Source: a virus
Direction: 5' to 3' (one strand)
Virus record (IMG/VR): IMGVR_UViG_3300042876_000110
Coordinates: 1-43,315 of that record
DNA length: 43,315 nt
Part shown: positions 21,097 through 28,785 of the stretch, one piece after another
Position numbering within the stretch: position 1 is the first letter of the stretch
Layout of the letters: every line of letters starts with the position of its first letter
Position numbers and translations under genes: made by a program
The notes under the pieces: generated by a model
Database searches by the model: none
The model's input: the letters and a program-made list of their open reading frames with translations, nothing else
Told to the model about the DNA's origin: nothing

Positions 21097-22409
21097 TGAC
21101 CGCCCTTGAGAACTTCTCTCTTTCCAGTTTTACGACTCGTGCGAATCGTTCCCTCTGGCAATGTGGTTTCAGGGGCACCACTCGGCACTTGACCCCTGCC
21201 TCCAGTAACATCATTCTTGAAGGTTTGAATACTGTTTCTCGCAGCCTGGATCGCCGCAAGAACCGCTTGAGGATCGTTTTTGTAGGAGTTCATCACAGCG
21301 TTTGCGGCCTGTACCACATGCTGCGCGTTCCGCATCGCGTGGGTTCCCACAGAGGCCATGCCGAGATATTCCTTGATAGCTCCCAAAGCCGCAACATCAG
21401 GATCATCTGTACCGATAAACCTCTTTGCAGAAGTCATCCGGCCAGCTATGGGGCCAAACAATTCCGGCCTACGCTTAACGATTTCCTCAAGCTGATTAAG
21501 ATTTTCCTCCATGTTGTTTGCAAGGTCAGCGCGGCGAACCTCATCGCTAGTAGGTTTGCTTGGGAATGATGTGCCGGCCTGCTTAGGAACAATACTCGTA
21601 ACTGGATTTCCTGCCGCATCAACAGTCTGCACGCTCAATACCTGCGGAGGCTGCGTAGCTTTGCGGAACTTGATTAGTTCATCTTGTGTTGGCATTCTGC
21701 CAAACTGCCTCTGGAATGATCGCTCAAATTCCGATCCTTGGCCCTCGGCTTTGGACTTAAGATTAGCTCTTTCCTCTGGCGTGAGTTTCGCTTCCTGTTC
21801 GGCCATTGTCGCCTTGGCTATCGCCTCACGTTCCTTGGCTTTCTGCTCGGCAGCTTGCTGGGAAGTTGTGAACATCGCAGAGGTAAGCCCGAGAGTACCG
21901 CGCATTACGCTTGTCCACTGGTCACCGGGATACTGCGGAGGCAACGTATCCTGCGTTGCCTTCCCGCTCTGGATAAGCTGATTGCGGATTTGCTGATACA
22001 TTGCCTCTTTCTGCTCGAGAGGAGCCTGAAGCAAAGACGTGGCGTGCTGGTACATCAAATCGTTGTCGGCCAACGTCTGCGCCTGCTTGTCCTTGTGATA
22101 GTTCACAAACTTATTGGCTTCAGTTATCAAACTTCCACGAATCTTCTCCAAGGCATCCGGCGATACGCGGGCTGCAACGGCCTTCTGTGTAACGGTCTGA
22201 ATGGCTCCCTCGGGGTCTGTCCAGTCAATCGAAGGATCGGCCAAGACACTTCTAATCTTCTGCTGGTCTTGCTGCGCTTGTTGCGCCTCCTGTACTTGCA
22301 ACTGGCGAATCTGCTGCTCCTGCATCAAGCTCTTGATGCCCTGAATGCGAGCGTATTGCTCCAAGGGGTCAGGCGGTGGCGCGGGCGGTCTGATTACTGG
22401 CATTCCCAT
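21081..22409 (-). CDS. Internal virion / DNA ejection-type protein, 442 aa
   Basis: A helical, glutamine-rich protein. The N terminus IRPPAPPPDPLEQYARIQGIKSLM leads into a coiled coil (EQQIRQLQVQEAQQAQQDQQ) and further helices (QAAEQKAKEREAIAKATMAEQEAKL). The C-terminal third is also helical (RNAQHVVQAANAVMNSY). Composition and position between two other ejection-like genes match P22-type injection proteins. It overlaps the next gene by 16 bases. The exact functional match is uncertain. Confidence 0.68.
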   Translation of the reverse strand: MGMPVIRPPAPPPDPLEQYARIQGIKSLMQEQQIRQLQVQEAQQAQQDQQKIRSVLADPSIDWTDPEGAIQTVTQKAVAARVSPDALEKIRGSLITEANKFVNYHKDKQAQTLADNDLMYQHATSLLQAPLEQKEAMYQQIRNQLIQSGKATQDTLPPQYPGDQWTSVMRGTLGLTSAMFTTSQQAAEQKAKEREAIAKATMAEQEAKLTPEERANLKSKAEGQGSEFERSFQRQFGRMPTQDELIKFRKATQPPQVLSVQTVDAAGNPVTSIVPKQAGTSFPSKPTSDEVRRADLANNMEENLNQLEEIVKRRPELFGPIAGRMTSAKRFIGTDDPDVAALGAIKEYLGMASVGTHAMRNAQHVVQAANAVMNSYKNDPQAVLAAIQAARNSIQTFKNDVTGGRGQVPSGAPETTLPEGTIRTSRKTGKREVLKGGQWQSL

Positions 22410-22418
22410 AAGTGCTCC

Positions 22419-23174
22419 TTACTGCGGCAACAAATTCTGCTCGGGCGGTGTGTAGGCCGGTGCAACATAGCCGGTCGGAGAAGAATAGGGATTGACCAGC
22501 GTATAATTCCCTCCGCTGTTGCCCCCACCCATCAACTGACTCAGAGTGAGATAATTACTTGCTAGATTCGTAGCATTGCTCACGCCGCCGCTCCAAGCGT
22601 TTCCGGCATTGATCGACCCAGCCGCCCCAGCATTTCCCTGCGCTCCGAGAGCCGCCGCTGCTCCCTGTGCTCCTGCAACACCAAGGCCAGCAACTTGCAA
22701 GGGCCGATTAAAAGCGTTCGCCTGGTTCTGGTAGAAATTCTCCCGGCCAATTCCGTATTGAGTGAGTGCCCGAGCATAGGCGTTCGCGTACTCATCGCTG
22801 GCAAGCCCCTGCGAATACTGTTCAAGAGCCTTCAGAGTTCCGCCACTGGTCAATCCACCCCGCGCTGCCGCAGACCTTTCAATAGCCTGCTGGCCCTGCT
22901 GAAGCCTGAATTGGAAGCCGGGATCGTCGGTGACATTTGGAGGCGTAAACTGTCCAGTAAACGGAGCAACCGCCGCGCCGCCTGAAGCAACAGTCTGCGT
23001 CAGACCCGGCAAAACCGAAGCTCCTGCCTGCTGGAAAGGCTGAAACTGCGCTTGCGCTTCTTTCTCGGCAGCAATCTGCTTATCGGCTGCGCTGCCCGCT
23101 GCGTGCGCACCAATAGCCGAAGCTCCGATTGAACCTGCAGCGGCGATACCCGCAGCAATAACTAGTGGTGGCAT
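22419..23174 (-). CDS. Phage DNA ejection protein (DPGFQFRLQQGQQAIERSAAARG type)
   Basis: 251 residues from the ATG at 23172-23174. The N-terminal segment (PPLVIAAGIAAAGSIGASAIG) is hydrophobic and glycine-rich. The central block DDPGFQFRLQQGQQAIERSAAARG, then GGTLKALEQYSQGLASDEYANAY, is a recurrent pattern in small ejection or transfer proteins of tailed phages. The rest is Gly/Asn/Ala-rich. It is probably an inner virion protein that helps form the channel. Confidence 0.75.
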   Translation of the reverse strand: MPPLVIAAGIAAAGSIGASAIGAHAAGSAADKQIAAEKEAQAQFQPFQQAGASVLPGLTQTVASGGAAVAPFTGQFTPPNVTDDPGFQFRLQQGQQAIERSAAARGGLTSGGTLKALEQYSQGLASDEYANAYARALTQYGIGRENFYQNQANAFNRPLQVAGLGVAGAQGAAAALGAQGNAGAAGSINAGNAWSGGVSNATNLASNYLTLSQLMGGGNSGGNYTLVNPYSSPTGYVAPAYTPPEQNLLPQ

Positions 23175-23176
23175 GG

Positions 23177-23524
23177 CTAAATCTCCTTTGTCCAAACAGT
23201 CAGAGGCTCGCGCTTATACCCAAGTCTCTCAAGATAATCTTCAAGTTCTTCTGAGGCTCCGTAGGCGAACATTTTTCTAATTCCGCTGCGCTTCGCCACA
23301 TTTTCAGCCTCCAGCATCAGCTTTCCGGCAACCATTGAGCCGCGCAAATCCTGCCGCACCCACGGCCCTTCAACATGCACAGGCGAAATGAGAAAAACTC
23401 TCCCCACAATTCCATTTTGGTCCCTGACCACGAGCGTTACGCTCGTCTTGGGATCGGGAACATACCCATCTGCCACCGCTGCCAGTTGTGGGTATTCTTC
23501 CGATTTCAAATGCTCAATCACCAC
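23177..23524 (-). CDS. GNAT-family acetyltransferase-like protein
   Basis: 115 residues with a compact GNAT outline: SVTLVVRDQNGIVGRVFL as the central strands, VEGPWVRQDLRGSMVAGKLMLEAENVAKRSGI for the acetyl-CoA loop and helix, then KMFAYGAS and EDYLERLGYKREPLTVW at the end. The R-x-x-G-x-G/A signature appears as QDLRGSMVAGKL. It may modify a phage or host protein. Its presence between ejection and fibre genes suggests a virion or assembly target. Confidence 0.72.
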   Translation of the reverse strand: MVIEHLKSEEYPQLAAVADGYVPDPKTSVTLVVRDQNGIVGRVFLISPVHVEGPWVRQDLRGSMVAGKLMLEAENVAKRSGIRKMFAYGASEELEDYLERLGYKREPLTVWTKEI

Positions 23525-23865
23525 TATGTAACCTCTATCCCCGAACCTTGAAAGCTCACGTCTGTAGCAGCATCGGCAAAAGCCTGTATCGTATCGCCTG
23601 CCAAAAGAATGTGATTCTCAGCTTCAAACAAGTCCATTGCCTGACCCACGGCTACGGGACGCGCCGAGATAATCATGTTCGTGTCTGAAGCTGTTCCCCC
23701 GCTCGGAACCAGATGCACCGTAACCACCCGCACCGCCGCCGAGGATGTGGGATTCGTCGCCGTCAGCTTCTTGATCTGTGTCCGTTTGTTGGCCGGCACC
23801 GTGTAGTAAGTCGCCACCGACGCCGTAAGCTGCGCAGGCTGAAAAAGTTTTGTGAGCGTAATCAT
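23524..23865 (-). CDS. Small structural protein, 113 aa
   Basis: Strand-rich with Thr, Ala and Val: TLTKLFQPAQLTASVATYYTVP, TQIKKLTATNPTSSAAVRVVTVHLVPSGG, and MDLFEAENHILLAGDTIQAFADAATDVSFQGSGIEV. Small beta proteins of this style, found beside tail genes, often decorate virions or act as tail parts. Neighbours share stop/start bases. No known family. Confidence 0.6.
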   Translation of the reverse strand: MITLTKLFQPAQLTASVATYYTVPANKRTQIKKLTATNPTSSAAVRVVTVHLVPSGGTASDTNMIISARPVAVGQAMDLFEAENHILLAGDTIQAFADAATDVSFQGSGIEVT

Positions 23866-23873
23866 GCCATCTC

Positions 23874-24626
23874 CTATGCGAAGATCACCGATGCCCCTGC
23901 CCCGCCTCCACCCGATGGAGCAGTAATCGTAATACTAAAATTCTGAGTTCCGGTTTGAGAAAGAGTATCGGTAGCTGTAATCGTAAAAGAAAAAGTCCCT
24001 ACTGCCGAAGGAGTGCCGGAGATGATTCCAGTTCCACCAGCCAAACTTAGACTTGTTGGCAAAGATCCTGCTGTGACCGCAAATGTATATGATCCCGAGC
24101 CACCCTGTGCGCCAATGGTTTCTGAATATGCCATTCCCGTAACCCCGCCCTGCAACACCACAGCTACCGGAACAACCTCAGTGTTGGGGTTTATCGTAAT
24201 TGAAAATGCCTTATCGACAGTTCCAAAAGTGTTGTGTGCCCGCAGCGTAAAACTGAATGGACCCAACGCCGTTGGAGTTCCAGAAACCTTAGCCTGGTTC
24301 CCTGTGAGCGCCGTGAGCGATAACCCATTGGGTAGCGCCCCGGAGAGCACGCTGTAAGTTACCGTAGTCGCTGAAGTGGGCATATCCCAAGATTGGGAAT
24401 AGGGTATAAGAAATGTCCCGTCTGCAAATGTCCATGAACCCCATAGAGGAGGTGCGACAATCGTTGAAGCCAAAACCGCGTAGGCACCAAACTTGGTTAC
24501 GTCTACCCCTGCTAGTGGTGCAAGAACAGCGTAAGCACCAAACTTGGTGATATCTACGCCGGGGTTAGGCGCTAGCACCGCATAGCCATTGAACTTCGAA
24601 ATATTGACGCCAGCGTTAATTGCCAT
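23874..24626 (-). CDS. Ig-like (putative He_PIG) fibre-type protein with N-terminal triple repeat
   Basis: 250 residues. The first 54 are three 17-residue repeats of GV(D/N)-T/S-KFGAYAVLA. Two Ig-like modules of the putative-Ig type follow: GSWTF..SYSVLSGALPNGLSLTALTG..KVSGTPTALGPFSFTLRA and then GSGSYTFAVTAGSLPTSLSL, with SGTPSAVGTFSFTITATD. The pattern SGTP..G.FSFT is typical of these domains. It has no signal peptide. A fibre or receptor-binding role is inferred. Confidence 0.68.
   Translation of the reverse strand: MAINAGVNISKFNGYAVLAPNPGVDITKFGAYAVLAPLAGVDVTKFGAYAVLASTIVAPPLWGSWTFADGTFLIPYSQSWDMPTSATTVTYSVLSGALPNGLSLTALTGNQAKVSGTPTALGPFSFTLRAHNTFGTVDKAFSITINPNTEVVPVAVVLQGGVTGMAYSETIGAQGGSGSYTFAVTAGSLPTSLSLAGGTGIISGTPSAVGTFSFTITATDTLSQTGTQNFSITITAPSGGGGAGASVIFA
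24465..24617. repeat. Three 51-bp coding repeats
   Basis: Three consecutive 51-base units, each encoding about GVDITKFGAYAVLAP. The first is the most diverged. In-frame period 17 residues. Confidence 0.8.
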
Positions 24627-25616
24627 TTATGCTCTTGACTTTGCTGTAATTTGCAGCGCGTTGATGATGCTTGAATCCCAAGCCGCTGAAGTTCGAGGAT
24701 TAGTATTGTCTAACTGCTCATAAGTTGCGTAAGCAGTTGTAAGTGCTATATCACTCTCCACTGTCACAGTCCCACCTTCGTTGTAACCCAAGGCAATCTT
24801 GGTCGGAGTACCAGCAGCTTTCGCAGCACGCATTGCAATTTTTACGGCTTTGATTGCAAATGTACCAGAGGGCAGATCGGTAACATTGAACTCTTCAAGC
24901 TTGTCATTTAGATTGACGAAAGCAGGATTGGCATCGCTGATAGTCGTCCCATTGATGTTTGAAAAAGTCCCTGTCCAATCATCGGTTGTGCCAGCTCCAG
25001 TCAAAGCCATTGTCAGCAAACCAGGAAAGGCTCGCACATCCTCATCAGCAACAACGATTTCAGAGAGCAGGAAGAAATTACTAGCTGCAGCGCGAGCTGA
25101 CAACCCAAAAGCGTCTACGTTGGTTAATGCTCCAACCCTACAATCTCCTGAAAACGTAATGACCAATGTTCCATCACAATAAACGTTGATCGTAGATGTT
25201 GCTCCGTAGCTGACTAATTGGAGGTCAATCCTGTGCATGATGGACGATGTAGATAGGCTGTTACCGGACTCTGCGGCAAGTTGTGTTTTTGTTGTCCCAT
25301 CATAAGTGAACAAAGCCAACTTCGTTGCGGTAGTTCCCCCACCAACCCACAAGCCAGATGCTACCGTACTACTTAATACCAATCCTCCCGCAAGGGCGCT
25401 AGCCGTAGCCACACGGTTGTCCCACATCTGAAAAGTAAACCAACAATCAGTAATGGCTCCTCCGACAAAAGGCTTGGATTGCAAATAAACTCCCAATGCC
25501 GAGGTGAGTCCGCAGCGTGCGTATCCAGATCGGAAACGAGTGGCCGTGGTATCGACGTTAGCCGTTCCGCCAACCGGAAAATCTATGTCTTCCCCGCCGC
25601 ACCACAAAATACTCAT
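24627..25616 (-). CDS. LamG-like structural protein, 329 aa
   Basis: Starts MSILWCGGEDIDFPVGG. It contains a lectin-type sandwich around SGLWVGGGTTATKLALF, TQLAAESGN, MHRIDLQLVSYGATSTINVYCDGTLVITFSGD and FFLLSEIVVADEDVR, typical of LamG-like domains that bind glycans. The last third is another strand-rich domain. It may be a fibre or host-recognition protein. No signal peptide is seen, in contrast with the block at 28.8-36.1 kb. Confidence 0.65.
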   Translation of the reverse strand: MSILWCGGEDIDFPVGGTANVDTTATRFRSGYARCGLTSALGVYLQSKPFVGGAITDCWFTFQMWDNRVATASALAGGLVLSSTVASGLWVGGGTTATKLALFTYDGTTKTQLAAESGNSLSTSSIMHRIDLQLVSYGATSTINVYCDGTLVITFSGDCRVGALTNVDAFGLSARAAASNFFLLSEIVVADEDVRAFPGLLTMALTGAGTTDDWTGTFSNINGTTISDANPAFVNLNDKLEEFNVTDLPSGTFAIKAVKIAMRAAKAAGTPTKIALGYNEGGTVTVESDIALTTAYATYEQLDNTNPRTSAAWDSSIINALQITAKSRA

Positions 25617-26257
25617 ATTCTCTCCACCTGCAATTCCAATATGACGCGATTTAGTGTCGCTACCGAGTCAAGCACAAATTCAAGAATCGTTCCCTTGGCA
25701 ATCGCCGTTGTCCAACCCGTTAGAACGTAGCTCTCGTTTTTCTGCGCTGTCGAAAGAGTCGGAGGGGCAGAAGCTACAATGCTGGTGGTAGTCGGGAAAT
25801 CCCCATAACTCGCTGCCTTCACCGTAAACTGGCAATCCCCAGCCTGGTCTGCAATCAGCGTCCATCCCACAATCATGCAATCGTAGAAAACTCTCACAAA
25901 GCCCTTGCTTCCTGTTGAGGGGACCGCCCCACCGCCATCTACTGCCATACCGATAGGCTGGTCGAACAACTGATCCCGCGGAGGATCAGCGAGCATCAGC
26001 GCGACATTGCCCGAAACTTCCTCAATCTGCGCTGCGTCAACCTGAGTCGGAAACGGCTGCGCCGCCATAATCGACTCAGCCATAGCCTGAGAAGCAATAT
26101 CTACCGGCTGCGTTTCTTCAATCGTCAGCGCAAACAGATTCTCCGGGTCGATAGGAGCCACCCCTTGAAGCTCCAAAAGCCATTTCATCCAATCCCAGGT
26201 AACAGTCCCATCCGAGTTTAGAAACCTGCTGCGAATTGGAATCGGTGAAATGGGCAT
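25613..26257 (-). CDS. Structural (head-tail or fibre base) protein, 214 aa
   Basis: The N terminus PISPIPIRSRFLNSDGTVTWDWMKWL is a recurrent start of phage structural proteins next to the tail hub. The remainder is strand-rich (GFVRVFYDCMIVGWTLIADQAG, FTVKAASYGDFP, ILEFVLDSVATLNRVILELQVER), consistent with a fibre or tail-tip protein. It sits directly after the gp10-like gene with a TGATG coupling. Specific role unassigned. Confidence 0.65.
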   Translation of the reverse strand: MPISPIPIRSRFLNSDGTVTWDWMKWLLELQGVAPIDPENLFALTIEETQPVDIASQAMAESIMAAQPFPTQVDAAQIEEVSGNVALMLADPPRDQLFDQPIGMAVDGGGAVPSTGSKGFVRVFYDCMIVGWTLIADQAGDCQFTVKAASYGDFPTTTSIVASAPPTLSTAQKNESYVLTGWTTAIAKGTILEFVLDSVATLNRVILELQVERI

Positions 26258-27708
26258 CAGCTTCCAGCTCCAGGCTGAACCTCAAGATAAGCGTCTGCAA
26301 TTCTCCAGGGGATCGGGTCACTCACGGTTAATTCATAGACTCTATCTCTCGCCCGCCCTAGCCTTCGCCAGATCACCCTTCTCTTGTATTCCCCAAGCCT
26401 TCCTTCTGAAGCAAAGTTGTCGTTTCCCCAGGTCTTTGCGCCGTCATTTGACCATCGCAGAATCACCTGCGGATCGAAGCCCTGCAAGGCAGGATTCACC
26501 AAGCCAAGCCCCACTTCCATGTCCACCTGAAGCGAGGAATGAAACATCCATTTCTGTTCGTTGGAAATGTGCGGAGCACGCCTGAGACGCCGAATCACCG
26601 TTCCATCATCATCGTAAATGTCGATGGACATCTCATAGACCTTGCCGGATTTCCAGTCGCCTACAAGATGCTTTTCAAAAGCAAACGCATGACATGTACT
26701 GTGATGAGCCTCATAACGATTCTGCGCGGCTAGCCAGAAACCACGCTCGTGCCATTGCTCGGTTGCCACATCGTAAACCCACGTTGCATCTCCGGCCCGA
26801 AATCGGATCACCCAAAAAGCATGTCCTTGATCCTGATAGGTATAGGCAATCGCATCCTCGGGCGTCGGATATTGCCTCCAGGCATACTCAACCGCATGGT
26901 TACTGACCCGATGCGGCGTGTAGCCCATCGCTCTCCACGCAATCATGTTGCCGCGCTCATCCCCACCAAGCCAAAACAGGGAATTGTCAATCTTGCATGT
27001 CGCCCACGTCGCGCCCGCACCCTGTTCGATATAAGCTCCAGGGATCACCGCAAATGGAAAATTTGCATTCCCTGAATCGTAGTAAACCTGTGAAGCCTTG
27101 CGCCCGAGAAACCAAATCTCCCGATGATCGATAATCATCGAAAGAACATTGTCAGCAAAAACCGAGATGATTTCCGTGTCGAGGCCATCCCAGCTTGTTG
27201 CGTCAAGAAGCCCTGAAATTTGAAACTGCTTTGAGTTGGCAAGAACCATGATGAAATAGCCGTCTGAAAAACCGACCTGATAAGGCGTCCCGAGCAGCGT
27301 AGTGATTGCCGCAAAATTGTTTGTCGCAAGGTCAAAGGAATAGGCCGAAAGCCCCGAGACAATCACCAGTTGGTTCTGACTGGAGGCAATCGAGGCCGGA
27401 TTCGCGTCCTCAGCCACCGTTCCGCGAATCATGTTCGTTCCATCCGAAAAAATCTCGTAAAAGGAAGGCCCGGAAACCGCGAACACTCTCCGCTCAAACT
27501 GCCCCGTTGGACTAATTTCGTGGAGCGCCCGCACAGAAGGTCCAGCCAGTGTCGTGAACGTAGAAAGCCCCGGCGTCGGATACATCGCCACCGGCCCCTT
27601 GCCCTTGCCGCTTTCCACAACTTCATCGTAGAAGTTCATGGTTCGTTCGCATTCGACATTGAGCGATTGCGAGCTATAAGAAGGCCCGCAAAATCCGAAT
27701 CTAGACAT
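26257..27708 (-). CDS. P22 gp10-like packaged-DNA stabilisation / tail hub protein
   Basis: 483 residues, similar in length to P22 gp10 (472). The N terminus FGFCGPSYSSQSLNVECERTMNFY and the beta-propeller-like body (GRFERRVFAVSGPSFYEIF-like, FLGRKASQVYYDSGN, NSLFWLGGDERGNMIAWRAMG, YTYQDQGHAFWVIRF, THSTCHAF-like) fit the Phage_stabilise family, with C-terminal RRLGRARDRVYELTVSDPIPWRI. It closes the head-to-tail channel after packaging. The strong match anchors the neck module. Confidence 0.88.
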   Translation of the reverse strand: MSRFGFCGPSYSSQSLNVECERTMNFYDEVVESGKGKGPVAMYPTPGLSTFTTLAGPSVRALHEISPTGQFERRVFAVSGPSFYEIFSDGTNMIRGTVAEDANPASIASSQNQLVIVSGLSAYSFDLATNNFAAITTLLGTPYQVGFSDGYFIMVLANSKQFQISGLLDATSWDGLDTEIISVFADNVLSMIIDHREIWFLGRKASQVYYDSGNANFPFAVIPGAYIEQGAGATWATCKIDNSLFWLGGDERGNMIAWRAMGYTPHRVSNHAVEYAWRQYPTPEDAIAYTYQDQGHAFWVIRFRAGDATWVYDVATEQWHERGFWLAAQNRYEAHHSTCHAFAFEKHLVGDWKSGKVYEMSIDIYDDDGTVIRRLRRAPHISNEQKWMFHSSLQVDMEVGLGLVNPALQGFDPQVILRWSNDGAKTWGNDNFASEGRLGEYKRRVIWRRLGRARDRVYELTVSDPIPWRIADAYLEVQPGAGS

Positions 27709-27990
27709 TTATGGCTTTCCCTCTCCCGCTGCCCTTGCATCTTTGATGTCTTGCTTGACGGCGGCAACTCCCGTATCACTCGCTGTAAATGACGGGTAAA
27801 GTTGCATGATCTTTGTCCGCACATCCCCGGAGAAATACTTCACGATAGCGAGAACGAGCCGATAGTATTTCTGTGCCGTGGGGAAATCATTCAGCACATC
27901 ATAGGGCGGCAGAATGGCATTAAGCACACTGAACACCAAGCAAATGCGTGCTGCCCAATCAAGTGCATCCAATAGTGTGATGTGGGCCAT
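27709..27990 (-). CDS. Small membrane-associated protein, holin candidate, 93 aa
   Basis: The N-terminal segment LLDALDWAARICLVFSVLNAILPP is a likely membrane helix with a second weak hydrophobic stretch (YYRLVLAIVKYF). The soluble end is VAAVKQDIKDARAAGEGKP. It sits with two other small genes with hydrophobic segments. A lysis or tail-associated role is possible; no family is assigned. Confidence 0.5.
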   Translation of the reverse strand: MAHITLLDALDWAARICLVFSVLNAILPPYDVLNDFPTAQKYYRLVLAIVKYFSGDVRTKIMQLYPSFTASDTGVAAVKQDIKDARAAGEGKP

Positions 27991-27998
27991 AAGCCCTC

Positions 27999-28301
27999 CT
28001 AACTGGTTGTCTGGAAAATTCCCAGGTCATTTGCAAGCTTCACAAATGCGTCATTGACAGCCTTGGAAAAGATCGCCACTTTCGCCGATACCGTGTCCAC
28101 CGGGGTATTCGGCGCGAGTTGGGAAATCTCCTGTGCAACTGTCACGATGCTTGCTGACAATGCCTGTTCAACCGCGATCCACTTCTGCGCCCCTGATTTG
28201 GGCGTGCCCTTCCATAGAGATTCCACACCCTGAACGAGCTGCGGAATTGCCGTCAAAGCGGGAATTACATACTTCAAAATCGCTGCGAATACTGCTCCCA
28301 T
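27999..28301 (-). CDS. Small protein with hydrophobic N terminus, 100 aa
   Basis: MGAVFAAILKYVIPALTAIPQLVQGVESLWKGTPK gives a hydrophobic N-terminal helix, followed by a helical soluble body (ALSASIVTVAQEISQL, VSAKVAIFSKAVNDAFVKLANDL). AGGAGG-like purines precede neighbouring starts. It may be a holin-cluster or inner-virion protein. Unrecognised. Confidence 0.5.
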   Translation of the reverse strand: MGAVFAAILKYVIPALTAIPQLVQGVESLWKGTPKSGAQKWIAVEQALSASIVTVAQEISQLAPNTPVDTVSAKVAIFSKAVNDAFVKLANDLGIFQTTS

Positions 28302-28310
28302 ATTGCCCCC

Positions 28311-28469
28311 TTATTTGAATGCTGATTCTAAGTCCATGATAAGCTGCTCAACATTAGACAGCCGCTTATCCTCTTTCTCACATGTGGTATCCGCTTCAAT
28401 AGCGGAGAGCCGTTGGTGAAAGAACTGGAATGCCGCCTTTATCTTGTCCTTGTCCGGTGCTCCAAACAT
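28311..28469 (-). CDS. Small coiled-coil protein, 52 aa
   Basis: ATG at 28467-28469 with AGGAG six bases upstream. The product MFGAPDKDKIKAAFQFFHQR continues into a charged helix (CEKEDKRLSNVEQLIMDLESAF). Its tail pattern (DKRLSNVEQLIMDLE) resembles the coiled-coil end of the next membrane protein (DKRVSRLEEHG), so they may pair. Function unknown. Confidence 0.55.
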   Translation of the reverse strand: MFGAPDKDKIKAAFQFFHQRLSAIEADTTCEKEDKRLSNVEQLIMDLESAFK

Positions 28470-28478
28470 TTTCAGCTC

Positions 28479-28772
28479 CTATTTCTTTTCAGCCAAAACT
28501 CCCCAGCCGTGCTCTTCCAAGCGAGAGACTCGCTTATCCATTACTTCCATAAGCGTCTCTAGCCGTTGAGCGCCAATATGCAGTTGGGAAAGCACCTCGC
28601 TTCTTGAGCTGGCCCATTTGTCATGATCAACTCGCCATAGCTCCACAAATTCCATTCTGTCTTTGAACTTCTTCAGACTTTCCATGTATTCTCGCCGGTT
28701 GAGATAGGCTATGACCGAGATCAAAACCAGAAGAATGATATTCCCAGCGTCCACATTTCCCGTGAGGTGCAT
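28479..28772 (-). CDS. Membrane protein with one span and coiled coil, holin-type candidate
   Basis: About 97 residues, starting at the ATG that gives MHLTGNVDAGNIILLVLISVIAYLNRREY, with AAGGA six bases upstream. One clear span (IILLVLISVIAYL) is followed by a long helix (LKKFKDRMEFVELWRVD, LETLMEVMDKRVSRLEE). Such one-span plus coiled-coil proteins include XhlA-type holin partners. It lies after the gene for an exported protein, and the upstream stop is 14 bases before. Confidence 0.58.
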   Translation of the reverse strand: MHLTGNVDAGNIILLVLISVIAYLNRREYMESLKKFKDRMEFVELWRVDHDKWASSRSEVLSQLHIGAQRLETLMEVMDKRVSRLEEHGWGVLAEKK

Positions 28773-28785
28773 TGTCATTCCTTCC

